The notes beneath the pieces are model-generated. The model was given only the letters and a program-made list of their open reading frames with translations, was not told the origin of the DNA and made no database searches. DNA of 8,320 nucleotides from Hydrogenothermaceae bacterium (GTDB lineage Bacteria > Aquificota > Aquificia > Aquificales > Hydrogenothermaceae): the NCBI GenBank assembly GCA_026984355.1, contig JALSSG010000206.1:1-8320 (forward strand), given 5' to 3'. Of this stretch, positions 1 through 6,410 are shown piece by piece; positions within the stretch are counted from its first letter, which is position 1, and each line of letters opens with the position of its first letter. The translations under genes and the position numbers were made by a program.

Positions 1-1416
1 ATACAACATCAGCTTTTAAAACTACTTTTAGGAAACAGAAACTGTATAACGGTAGTTGGAGACCCACAGCAATGTATATACACATGGAGAGGAGCACACC
101 CTGATAACATTCTGGATTTTGAGAAAGATTTTCCTGACACCAAAATAATAAAGCTGGAAAAAAACTATCGTTCAACAGGGAAAATATTAGAAACAGCAAA
201 TAAAGTTATTGCAAATGCTAAAGGTAGATGGAAAGAGAAAATACTTAGATTGTGGACAGACAATCAAGAGGGGGAAAACGTTAAGCTTGCAGTTTTATCT
301 ACTGATAAAAAAGAAAGTGAATTTATATCAAGAAAAATAAAAGAATATATATCAAAAGGTTATTCATATTCTGATATAGCTGTACTAATTAGAATGTCTT
401 TCTTAACAAGAAATATAGAAGAAGCTTTTATAAAAGCAAATATTCCATATCAGATTATAGGAGGAGTAAAGTTTTATGAAAGAGCAGAGGTAAAAGATAT
501 CCTTGGATATTTGAGGTTTGCATTAAACCCTAAAGATACTCAAGCTTTTAAAAGAATTATAAACCTTCCATCAAGAGGTATCGGAGAAAAAACTATTAAT
601 AAGATAAAAGAATACTATAAAGATAACTGGATACAGGCTATTTATGATGCATATGACCATATGTCAAATAAAGTAAAGTTAGGACTACAATCGTTCTTAG
701 AAGTTATAGAATATGCCCAAAAGTATGCGAATAAAAACCCAGCAAAAACAGCCAAAATTATATACGATACTATTGGTTATGAAGATTATCTTATAAATAA
801 ATATCCAAATGATTGGGAAGATAGAATAGCAAATGTAAAAGAGTTATTTAATGCACTAGAAGAAGTGGAAAAATCAGGGCAAACCCTTTCAGAGTTCTTA
901 GAAGAAAGTTCTTTATCTCAAGCACAGGATAACTTAGAAAATTCAAATACTGTAAAAATTATGACAGTACATGCAGCAAAAGGATTAGAGTTTCCAATTG
1001 TTTTTATTGCAGGTTTAGAAGACGGTATATTTCCAAGTGGAAGAGCTTTTGAAGATATAGAGCAAATGGAAGAAGAAAGAAGACTTTTTTATGTAGCCAT
1101 TACAAGAGCAAAAGAAAAAGTATATCTAAGTTATGCAAAACAAAGGTCGTCTTTTGGGAATAGATTACAGGAAACAAAACAATCAAGATTTATAAAAGAG
1201 ATAAAAGATGAAATTGAAATTATAGGTAAAAAGAAAAAACCACAACAGATAACAAAACTATCTTCAAACAGTGAAATAAAAACAGGACAGCTTGTTCATC
1301 ATGACGTCTTTGGCAAAGGAGTAGTAAAGAATATAAGCGGTAATAGAGCTACTGTTATTTTTGAAAAGGTAGGAGAAAAGACACTTTTGAAAGACTTTCT
1401 AACGCCATCAGGATAG
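1..1416 (+). CDS. pcrA: UvrD/PcrA-type superfamily 1 DNA helicase, C-terminal part (5' end outside window)
   Basis: ATP-dependent 3'-5' DNA helicase of the UvrD/Rep/PcrA family, acting in DNA repair and in clearing replication or transcription obstacles. The frame is open from base 1 to the TAG at 1414-1416 (471 codons), so the start, the Walker A motif and motif II lie outside the window; a TTG at 250 is internal and not the real start. Visible motifs, numbered from the first codon in the window: motif III VVGDPQQCIYTWRGA (18-32), NYRS of motif IV (55-58), a 2B-region segment GGVKFYERAEVKDI (154-167), motif V TVHAAKGLEF (322-331) and motif VI VAITRAK (365-371). The C-terminus carries GQLVHHDVFGKGVV (429-442), the Tudor-like domain that in PcrA/UvrD contacts RNA polymerase. 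Cys in GDPQQCIY replaces the more usual Ser. The last codons overlap the convergent sigma gene by 9 bp. Family is certain; UvrD versus PcrA naming is not. Confidence 0.95.
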   Translation: MQHQLLKLLLGNRNCITVVGDPQQCIYTWRGAHPDNILDFEKDFPDTKIIKLEKNYRSTGKILETANKVIANAKGRWKEKILRLWTDNQEGENVKLAVLSTDKKESEFISRKIKEYISKGYSYSDIAVLIRMSFLTRNIEEAFIKANIPYQIIGGVKFYERAEVKDILGYLRFALNPKDTQAFKRIINLPSRGIGEKTINKIKEYYKDNWIQAIYDAYDHMSNKVKLGLQSFLEVIEYAQKYANKNPAKTAKIIYDTIGYEDYLINKYPNDWEDRIANVKELFNALEEVEKSGQTLSEFLEESSLSQAQDNLENSNTVKIMTVHAAKGLEFPIVFIAGLEDGIFPSGRAFEDIEQMEEERRLFYVAITRAKEKVYLSYAKQRSSFGNRLQETKQSRFIKEIKDEIEIIGKKKKPQQITKLSSNSEIKTGQLVHHDVFGKGVVKNISGNRATVIFEKVGEKTLLKDFLTPSG

Positions 1417-1437
1417 AAAATCTTTTAAGTGTCTTTT
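1376..1437. terminator. Bidirectional hairpin terminator spanning the convergent helicase and sigma gene ends
   Basis: An imperfect inverted repeat has arms 1376-1401 and 1414-1437 and a 12-nt loop at 1402-1413. Pairing runs 11 bp at the base, then a 2-nt bulge (1387-1388), 6 bp including one G-U, a C/A mismatch (1395/1420) and 6 bp at the top. Each arm begins with AAAA and ends with TTTT in its own direction, so transcripts from either strand end the stem in a short U tract (only four Us, then C). Both stop codons lie inside it: TAG at 1414-1416 on + and TGA at 1408-1410 on -. The structure is seen directly; termination is inferred from its position. Confidence 0.72.
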
Positions 1438-2253
1438 CATAGCCAGAACTCTTAGCTTTTTTAAAGCTCTTTGTTCTATCTGTCTTACTCTTTCTCTTGA
1501 TATTCCAAGAAGCTCTCCTACTTCTGTAAGAGTTTTTGGTTCCTCACCATTAAGACCAAATCTATGCTCTATAATAGCTCTTTCTCTATCATCAAGAGCA
1601 CTTAGTAAAGAGTTTAGTTCTTTTTTTAATGACTCTTCTACAATTTCTTTTTCTACATCTTCCGTTCCTTTTTTTGAAAGAACATCAAGTAATGTAAGAT
1701 CTTCTCCTTCCTGCCCAAGAGGCATATCAAGAGAATAAGGCATCCTTACTACCTGTAGAGCATTTTTTACTTTTTTTACACTTGCGCCTACTTCTTTTGC
1801 TATTTCTTCCAGTGTAGGTTCTCTATCAAGTTCTTCTTTGAGTCTTTCATATGTTTCTTTAACTTTACTTATAAATAAAGATTCCTTTACTGGAATTCTT
1901 ACAGCTCCTGTTTGTTGGAATATAGTTTGCATAATAGCCTGTCTTATCCACCATACTGCGTATGAGATAAATTTCACCTCTTTGTCAGGGTCAAATCTCT
2001 TAGCAGCTTCTATAAGTCCAAGATTTCCTGCAGCAATAAGGTCTGTTAGCGGAACACCCCAACCCATAAAATTTTTTGCTACGTTTACTACAAATCTTAA
2101 GTTTCCTTCAACTAATTTTTTCAATGCTTCTTTATCACCTTTTTTTGCTCTGATTGCTAATTCTTTTTCTTCCTCAGGAGATAAAAGAGGGTGTTTAGCC
2201 ATCTGTTGTATATATAAATTTAAGGTTGTTTGGTCTTTTTCAGGATTTGCCAT
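1408..2253 (-). CDS. Alternative sigma-70 family RNA polymerase sigma factor (group 2/RpoS-like, no region 1.1)
   Basis: Promoter-specificity subunit of RNA polymerase, 281 aa. The protein starts directly with region 1.2 (about 11-35), then region 2 (about 48-120) including ISYAVWWIRQAIMQTI, region 3 (about 125-200, with PTLEEIAKEVGASVKKV) and region 4 (about 208-275) with the helix-turn-helix LTEVGELLGISRERVRQIEQ. It lacks region 1.1 and the non-conserved insert of a primary RpoD, which argues for an alternative factor. The -35-reading residues R253, E254, R257 and Q258 match RpoD. In region 2.4 Q105 is kept, but the position of RpoD Thr440 is M108, so -10 preference may be slightly shifted. 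Start ATG at 2253 has an AGAGGTGA SD (2258-2265). The gene is separate from aspS, with its own promoter and a Fur-like operator, and converges on the helicase gene with a 9-bp overlap. Physiological role (stationary phase, heat, iron or oxidative stress) cannot be read from the sequence. Confidence 0.93.
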   Translation of the reverse strand: MANPEKDQTTLNLYIQQMAKHPLLSPEEEKELAIRAKKGDKEALKKLVEGNLRFVVNVAKNFMGWGVPLTDLIAAGNLGLIEAAKRFDPDKEVKFISYAVWWIRQAIMQTIFQQTGAVRIPVKESLFISKVKETYERLKEELDREPTLEEIAKEVGASVKKVKNALQVVRMPYSLDMPLGQEGEDLTLLDVLSKKGTEDVEKEIVEESLKKELNSLLSALDDRERAIIEHRFGLNGEEPKTLTEVGELLGISRERVRQIEQRALKKLRVLAMKRHLKDFLS

Positions 2254-2257
2254 AACA

Positions 2258-2265
2258 TCACCTCT
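2258..2265 (-). promoter_or_regulatory. Ribosome binding site of the sigma gene
   Basis: AGAGGTGA on the - strand, with its core 5-7 nt before the ATG at 2253, is the strongest SD in the window. It fixes the start; no other in-frame start nearby has one. Confidence 0.75.
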
Positions 2266-2268
2266 AAA

Positions 2269-2306
2269 TTTATTGATGATACTAAATGATAATCGTTATC
2301 AATAAA
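2269..2306. repeat. Outer inverted repeat around the Fur-like box
   Basis: Perfect 9-bp inverted arms TTTATTGAT (2269-2277) and ATCAATAAA (2298-2306) are separated by 20 bp and partly enclose the inner dyad at 2287-2301. Both arms contain the TTGAT half-site element, so the region could hold two overlapping protein dimers. The outer arm reaches across the predicted transcription start, so a transcript hairpin is unlikely. AT-rich sequence makes chance occurrence possible. Confidence 0.4.
2287..2301. promoter_or_regulatory. Fur-box-like operator upstream of the sigma gene
   Basis: The 15-bp sequence TGATAATCGTTATCA matches the 7-1-7 Fur box consensus TGATAATnATTATCA at all specified positions but one. 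It overlaps the predicted -10 and transcription start of the sigma gene, where a repressor would block polymerase. It lies 34 bp upstream of the ATG. A PerR site (TTATAATnATTATAA) fits less well. The dyad is seen directly; binding by a Fur-family protein is inferred. Confidence 0.55.
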
Positions 2307-2326
2307 ATAACTATGATTTAAGTCAA
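2298..2326 (-). promoter_or_regulatory. Predicted promoter of the sigma factor gene
   Basis: On the - strand TTGACT (2326-2321) matches the -35 consensus at 5 of 6 positions. A 17-nt spacer leads to ATTGAT (2303-2298), a poor -10; TTGATA one base further on is an alternative. The predicted start is near 2291, giving a leader of about 38 nt. The DNA upstream of the -35 (about 2327-2370) is very AT-rich and could act as an UP element. The -35 is good, the -10 is weak, consistent with a regulated promoter. Confidence 0.45.
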
Positions 2327-2375
2327 GATAAACCCACAAAATAAAATTAATTCCAAAAATTTAAAATTGCAAATT

Positions 2376-4193
2376 CTAACTTAGCTTCTCTTCTTCTATC
2401 TCTACAGATATACCTAATTCTTCAAGCTGCTCTTTTGTAACAAAATCTGGAGCTCCACTTAAAGGACAGTTTCCTTTTTGAGTTTTTGGAAATGCTATTA
2501 CTTCTCTTATACTGTCAGCACCTACCATAAGTGCTATGAGTCTATCAAGACCAAAAGCTAACCCACCGTGAGGAGGAGCACCAAATTTTAGAGCATCTAT
2601 TAAAAATCCAAATTTTTCTTTAGCTTCTTCGTCAGATATACCAAGAAGCTTAAATACTTTTTCTTGAACAAAAGGAGTATGGATACGTATAGACCCACCA
2701 CCTATTTCTTCACCATTTAAAACAAGGTCATATGCCCTTGATTTTAAGGAGGAAGCTACTTGAGGATTAGTTATTGCTTCGTCTAATTTTGGTATATCTT
2801 CTTCTTTTGGACTTGTAAAAGGATGGTGCAGAGCTACAAATCTACCTTCTTCATCATCCCATTCAACTAAAGGAAAATCTACTATCCATAAAAAGTCCCA
2901 TTTTCCTTGAGGAATAATATTTAGTTTATCTGCAATATGTTTCCTTAAAAATCCAAGAACTTTATGAGTAGTTTCATATGTATCAGCTATAAAAACAAGA
3001 AGGTCTCCTTCCTCTCCTTTCATCTTTTCTTTGAGCTGTTGTTGTTGCTCTTGAGTAAAGAACTTTACTATAGGGGAACTCATCTTTCCTTCTGATAGTT
3101 TAATCCATGCCATTCCTTTAGCACCAAACTTCTTAGCATACTCTGTAAGGTCATCTATTTCCTTTCTTGAAAATTTTGCTCCTTCTTTAATAGTTAAACC
3201 TTTTACAACACCTCCCTTTTCTACAGCATCTTTAAATACTTTAAACTCTACATTTTTTGCTATCTCAGATACATCAATAAGCTCCATTCCGTACCTTATA
3301 TCTGGTTTGTCCGTTCCATATCTTTCTATAGCCTCTTTATAAGTCATTCTTCTAAAAGGTAATTTAAGGTCTATACCTAAAACCTTTTTAAATATATAGT
3401 GAACAAGCCCTTCTGAAATAGCTATAACGTCTTCTTCATTTACAAAAGACATCTCAAAGTCTATCTGTGTAAATTCTGGCTGTCTATCAGCTCTTAAGTC
3501 CTCATCTCTAAAACATTTAACAATCTGAAAGTATCTTTCTATACCACCAACCATAAGTATCTGCTTAAATAATTGTGGAGATTGAGGCAAAGCATAAAAT
3601 TTTCCTTTTTCCAATCTTGAAGGTACAAGGAAATCTCTTGCTCCTTCAGGAGTAGACTTTGTAAGCATAGGAGTTTCAACTTCTAAAAATCCATGACCTG
3701 CAAGGTATTCTCTTGTTGCTTGATAAACTTCATGTCTTATAAGGAGATTGTTGAACATAGGTTTCCTTCTTATATCTAAATACCTGTATTTAAGTCTGAC
3801 TTCTTCACTTACATTTATGTTGTCTTCAATTTGAAATGGTAAAACATCACAGGTGTTTAGAATAAGTAATTTATCAGCTATTACTTCTATTGTTCCTGTT
3901 GGTAGTTTTGGGTTTTCTGTTCCAGCTGGTCTTCTCTGTACTCGTCCCTGAACACCTATAACATATTCTGTTCTAACTTTTTTAGCCTTTTCATATGCTT
4001 CTTCTGGGCTTTTAGATGGGTCGACAACAACCTGTACTATACCTTCTCTATCTCTTAGGTTAATAAATATAACTCCTCCATGGTCTCTAACACTATCAGC
4101 CCATCCAAGTAATCTAACTTCATCACCTATGTTATTTTCTGTAAGCTCTCCACAAAAGTAATCTCTTTTAAAATCTCCCAAATGGTCTAACAT
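2376..4193 (-). CDS. aspS: Aspartyl-tRNA synthetase, bacterial type, possibly non-discriminating (Asp/Asn)
   Basis: Class II aminoacyl-tRNA synthetase that activates aspartate with ATP and charges tRNA-Asp in the cytoplasm. The full bacterial architecture is present in 605 aa: an N-terminal OB-fold anticodon-binding domain (about 12-105), motif 1 region with ETPMLTKSTPEGARDF (173-188), QSPQLFKQ (204-211), motif 2 FRDEDLRADRQPEFTQ (228-243), the GAD insertion domain (roughly 285-420) and motif 3 GLAFGLDRLIALM (544-556). The ATG at 4193 is chosen because GAGGG (4202-4206) lies 8 nt upstream; an in-frame TTG at 4208 would add five residues but has no SD. His38 in RDHGG and the PAGT segment (89-92) in the anticodon domain are the residues linked to relaxed, tRNA-Asn-accepting enzymes, which suggests use with GatCAB; this is inference. 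It lies 49 nt after the GH15 gene with its own predicted promoter. Confidence 0.97.
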   Translation of the reverse strand: MLDHLGDFKRDYFCGELTENNIGDEVRLLGWADSVRDHGGVIFINLRDREGIVQVVVDPSKSPEEAYEKAKKVRTEYVIGVQGRVQRRPAGTENPKLPTGTIEVIADKLLILNTCDVLPFQIEDNINVSEEVRLKYRYLDIRRKPMFNNLLIRHEVYQATREYLAGHGFLEVETPMLTKSTPEGARDFLVPSRLEKGKFYALPQSPQLFKQILMVGGIERYFQIVKCFRDEDLRADRQPEFTQIDFEMSFVNEEDVIAISEGLVHYIFKKVLGIDLKLPFRRMTYKEAIERYGTDKPDIRYGMELIDVSEIAKNVEFKVFKDAVEKGGVVKGLTIKEGAKFSRKEIDDLTEYAKKFGAKGMAWIKLSEGKMSSPIVKFFTQEQQQQLKEKMKGEEGDLLVFIADTYETTHKVLGFLRKHIADKLNIIPQGKWDFLWIVDFPLVEWDDEEGRFVALHHPFTSPKEEDIPKLDEAITNPQVASSLKSRAYDLVLNGEEIGGGSIRIHTPFVQEKVFKLLGISDEEAKEKFGFLIDALKFGAPPHGGLAFGLDRLIALMVGADSIREVIAFPKTQKGNCPLSGAPDFVTKEQLEELGISVEIEEEKLS

Positions 4194-4200
4194 CAGGTAA

Positions 4201-4206
4201 GCCCTC
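4201..4206 (-). promoter_or_regulatory. Ribosome binding site deciding the aspS start
   Basis: GAGGGC on the - strand ends about 7-8 nt before the ATG at 4193. The same bases overlap the competing TTG (4208-4206), which would leave that codon without an SD, so the ATG is favoured. Confidence 0.65.
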
Positions 4207-4231
4207 AAAATTTATGTTTTATAGTGGTTAT

Positions 4232-4240
4232 ATTATAGCA
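4232..4240 (-). promoter_or_regulatory. Extended -10 promoter for aspS
   Basis: On the - strand TGCTATAAT is a perfect extended -10 (TGn plus TATAAT) in the gap after the GH15 stop. No clear -35 is seen 17 nt upstream, which is usual for extended -10 promoters. Predicted start is near 4225, giving a leader of about 32 nt that contains the aspS SD. It suggests that aspS is transcribed independently as well as by any read-through from upstream. Confidence 0.55.
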
Positions 4241-4242
4241 GT

Positions 4243-6156
4243 TTACAGATTTTTTAGCTTTTCATCTAATTTTTGTACTGTTCTACAAAATGCAGCATGA
4301 GACCATGTAAGAGGAATAACAGATAAAGGAGCTCCTGTATATGGGTCAAATTGTTCTGCAAGTAATCCTGCTTGAGTCTGTCTTTCTACTACCCAGTTTA
4401 CAAGCTCTAATGCTTTAGTTAGGTTTCCCTGTTGTATATACCAGTCTGCAAGCCACATAGTTGTAACTATCCATGGATTTGGATACTGTTCATATCTTCT
4501 GTGGTAATGGTCATTTTCATATCTTGCAACTCCACCTATACCATCTTTAATTATTAGCTTTTCTTCTATAGCTTTTACAGTATTTACAATACGTTTATCA
4601 TTAGGCGGAAGAACTTCCATAAAGAAAACAGCAAGTAAGCTAGCATCTACAGTTTTATCTTTAAATAACTTATTTTTATCTATATCTATCATTCTTAAAA
4701 ATCTTCCAAGCTCTTTATCATAGAGATGTTTTAATAAAGCTTCTTTTATATCCTCAGCTGTTTTTTCATATAGTTTTGCTTCTTCAATATTCCCTGTTAA
4801 CTGAGCAAGGTTTGATGCTGACTTTAGTCCACCATAAACTGTAGATATTGTATATGTTAAATATCCTCTTCTTTCTTCCCATAGGTCATAACTTTTTTCA
4901 GGTAAACCTGTGTCTTTATTTATGTAGGAAACCATAAAATTAGCTGCAGGTCTAACAAGTTTGTTATACATATAATCAATAAATTCAATGTCCTTAGTAG
5001 CTAAATAATGCTGATAAAGTGCCCATATAACAAGTGCTGTTTCATCTTCCTGTATTGGTAATTGAGGATTACCATCTAAATCACTCCATGGATGCCATGA
5101 GGAACCGAAGGCTCCATTTGGTAAATATTTTTGAAGGAAAAATCCTTTTTTGGTAATAGTCTTGGCACAAAATTCAAAGTACTTTTTAGTTATGTCTCCA
5201 TATCCAGCAAAATCTAAAGCAGGAGTTATAAATGCTGAGTCTCTAGGCCATGAATAACTATAGTGGTCTTTGTTAAATCTATGGAATATACTTGAATCTG
5301 CAGAAGCTATAATAGCCCCATTTTTATCTATATGTGCCCTTATTATATAAAGACTTCTGTCATAGAGCTGTTTTACTTCTTTTGGGATTTTTATACACAG
5401 ATTTTTTCTTTCTTTTATCCATGCCTGCCAGTATATTTCTGTTTCTTCTATCAGATGAGGAAGTGTATCTTCTCGTAATTTTTTGTTTTTTTCTTCAATA
5501 TCATCTAAACTTTCTCCAGCTACTATGTAATAGAAAAACTCTTTTTCTTTCTCTAAGGAAAAAGAACATCCAATAGCACTGTCTATATCTCCTCTTACTA
5601 TTGGTCTTTTTAAAAGTTTTCCCTCTTCTATCTCTTTTTTACTGCTTTCTTCTTTTTTTGAAACTGTGTATTCTAAATCTCCATTTTTTATGTCTATTGC
5701 TATAAACAGGTATGTTCTATCTTTATAGTGAACCAGACCATTTAGCTGTGGATAGTAAAATGCAGTATTTCCTATAGGTGTTTCATTTAGATTAAAGTCG
5801 TGATAAAAGAAAAATTTTACATCTTTCTTTTTATTAGATAAATTTTTTACTTTAATTTTTGCTATAAAAACAGGCATATATTTGTGTACAGTAGCTTCAT
5901 AGGAGAAAGATATTTCTAAATTTTCATTAGTAGCATTTATTAATGCTGTTAGAGAATCTTTTTTGTATTTAAAATCAAGTTTCCAGTTTTCATCAATCCA
6001 GGAAAATTTACCGTCAACAAAAATACCAATCTGATTTTTTTCTCCACTTAGATGATTGTATTGACCAACATAAGGATAATAGAAATCTCTGATACATAAA
6101 AACTTATCTATGTTCAAAAATAAGGTTTTATTACCAAGTATTATTTCTCTATCCAT
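4243..6156 (-). CDS. Glycoside hydrolase family 15 protein (glucoamylase-like glucan alpha-glucosidase)
   Basis: Inverting exo-acting alpha-glucosidase of family GH15, 637 aa, predicted to release glucose from glycogen-like or other alpha-glucans. It has no signal peptide or membrane segment, so it should act in the cytoplasm. The N-terminal beta-sandwich domain (about 1-245) is followed by the (alpha/alpha)6 catalytic barrel (about 255-637). Catalytic features align with Aspergillus glucoamylase: SWPRDSAF (302-309; R305/D306 resemble Arg54/Asp55), DLWEE with general acid E427, and AEQF with general base E601 followed by PLTWSHAAF (615-623). LPIQEDETAL (366-375) is another family signature. 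Start ATG at 6156 overlaps the moaD stop by 1 nt (TAATG), so translation is probably coupled; the SD is weak. Family members also include trehalases and isomalto-/dextran glucosidases, so substrate is open. Glycogen turnover in an autotroph is the simplest role, but no glycogen gene is adjacent. Confidence 0.9.
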   Translation of the reverse strand: MDREIILGNKTLFLNIDKFLCIRDFYYPYVGQYNHLSGEKNQIGIFVDGKFSWIDENWKLDFKYKKDSLTALINATNENLEISFSYEATVHKYMPVFIAKIKVKNLSNKKKDVKFFFYHDFNLNETPIGNTAFYYPQLNGLVHYKDRTYLFIAIDIKNGDLEYTVSKKEESSKKEIEEGKLLKRPIVRGDIDSAIGCSFSLEKEKEFFYYIVAGESLDDIEEKNKKLREDTLPHLIEETEIYWQAWIKERKNLCIKIPKEVKQLYDRSLYIIRAHIDKNGAIIASADSSIFHRFNKDHYSYSWPRDSAFITPALDFAGYGDITKKYFEFCAKTITKKGFFLQKYLPNGAFGSSWHPWSDLDGNPQLPIQEDETALVIWALYQHYLATKDIEFIDYMYNKLVRPAANFMVSYINKDTGLPEKSYDLWEERRGYLTYTISTVYGGLKSASNLAQLTGNIEEAKLYEKTAEDIKEALLKHLYDKELGRFLRMIDIDKNKLFKDKTVDASLLAVFFMEVLPPNDKRIVNTVKAIEEKLIIKDGIGGVARYENDHYHRRYEQYPNPWIVTTMWLADWYIQQGNLTKALELVNWVVERQTQAGLLAEQFDPYTGAPLSVIPLTWSHAAFCRTVQKLDEKLKNL

Positions 6157-6410
6157 TATCCGCCGCTTACTGGAGGAATGATAGCGATAACATCACCTTC
6201 TTTTAAAAGATAATCTTCGTGTACATATTCTTCATTGACAGCTATCATTGTATTTTCTAATAGATTGGAGATTTCTGGGTGTTTTTCCTTTAGTATATCT
6301 ATAAACTCTTTTATATATGTATTTTCTGGTATATCAAACTCTTCACTGTTTTTCTTTAATCTATCTTTGATAGAAGAAAAGTATAAAACTTTTACCTTCA
6401 TATCAGTCAA
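6156..6410 (-). CDS. moaD: MoaD, molybdopterin synthase sulfur-carrier subunit
   Basis: Small ubiquitin-like sulfur carrier, 84 aa. Its C-terminal glycine is thiocarboxylated and donates sulfur, with MoaE, to turn cyclic pyranopterin monophosphate into molybdopterin. The protein shows the beta-grasp pattern: first strand KVKVLYFSSIKD, a helix with EFIDILKEKHPE, then MIAVNEEYV and GDVIAIIPPVSGG with the terminal Gly-Gly intact. PPVSGG favours MoaD over ThiS. The start is uncertain. TTG at 6410 overlaps the upstream gene by 8 nt and has GGGAG 7 nt before it; ATG at 6401 gives MKVKVLYF, closer to the usual MoaD N-terminus, but its SD would be 16 nt away. The longer form is given. Partner genes moaE, moaA and moaC are not in the window. 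Confidence 0.9.
   Translation of the reverse strand: MTDMKVKVLYFSSIKDRLKKNSEEFDIPENTYIKEFIDILKEKHPEISNLLENTMIAVNEEYVHEDYLLKEGDVIAIIPPVSGG

Noticed and set aside
250..252. TTG as the start of the helicase gene
   Set aside because: The same frame is open back to base 1 and encodes helicase motifs III and IV upstream, so this codon is internal.
1838..2305. 155-codon + strand reading frame opposite the sigma gene
   Set aside because: It lies antisense to a clear sigma-70 gene, has no recognisable domain, and its composition is what the opposite strand of such a gene produces.
2327..2375. Possible terminator after aspS
   Set aside because: The region is AT-rich with short A/T palindromes only. 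No GC-containing stem followed by a U tract was found, so aspS transcripts may read into the sigma gene.
5334..5576. 80-codon + strand reading frame within the GH15 gene
   Set aside because: Hydrophobic Phe/Leu-rich translation arises from the Lys/Glu-rich coding strand read backwards; no SD and no family signature.
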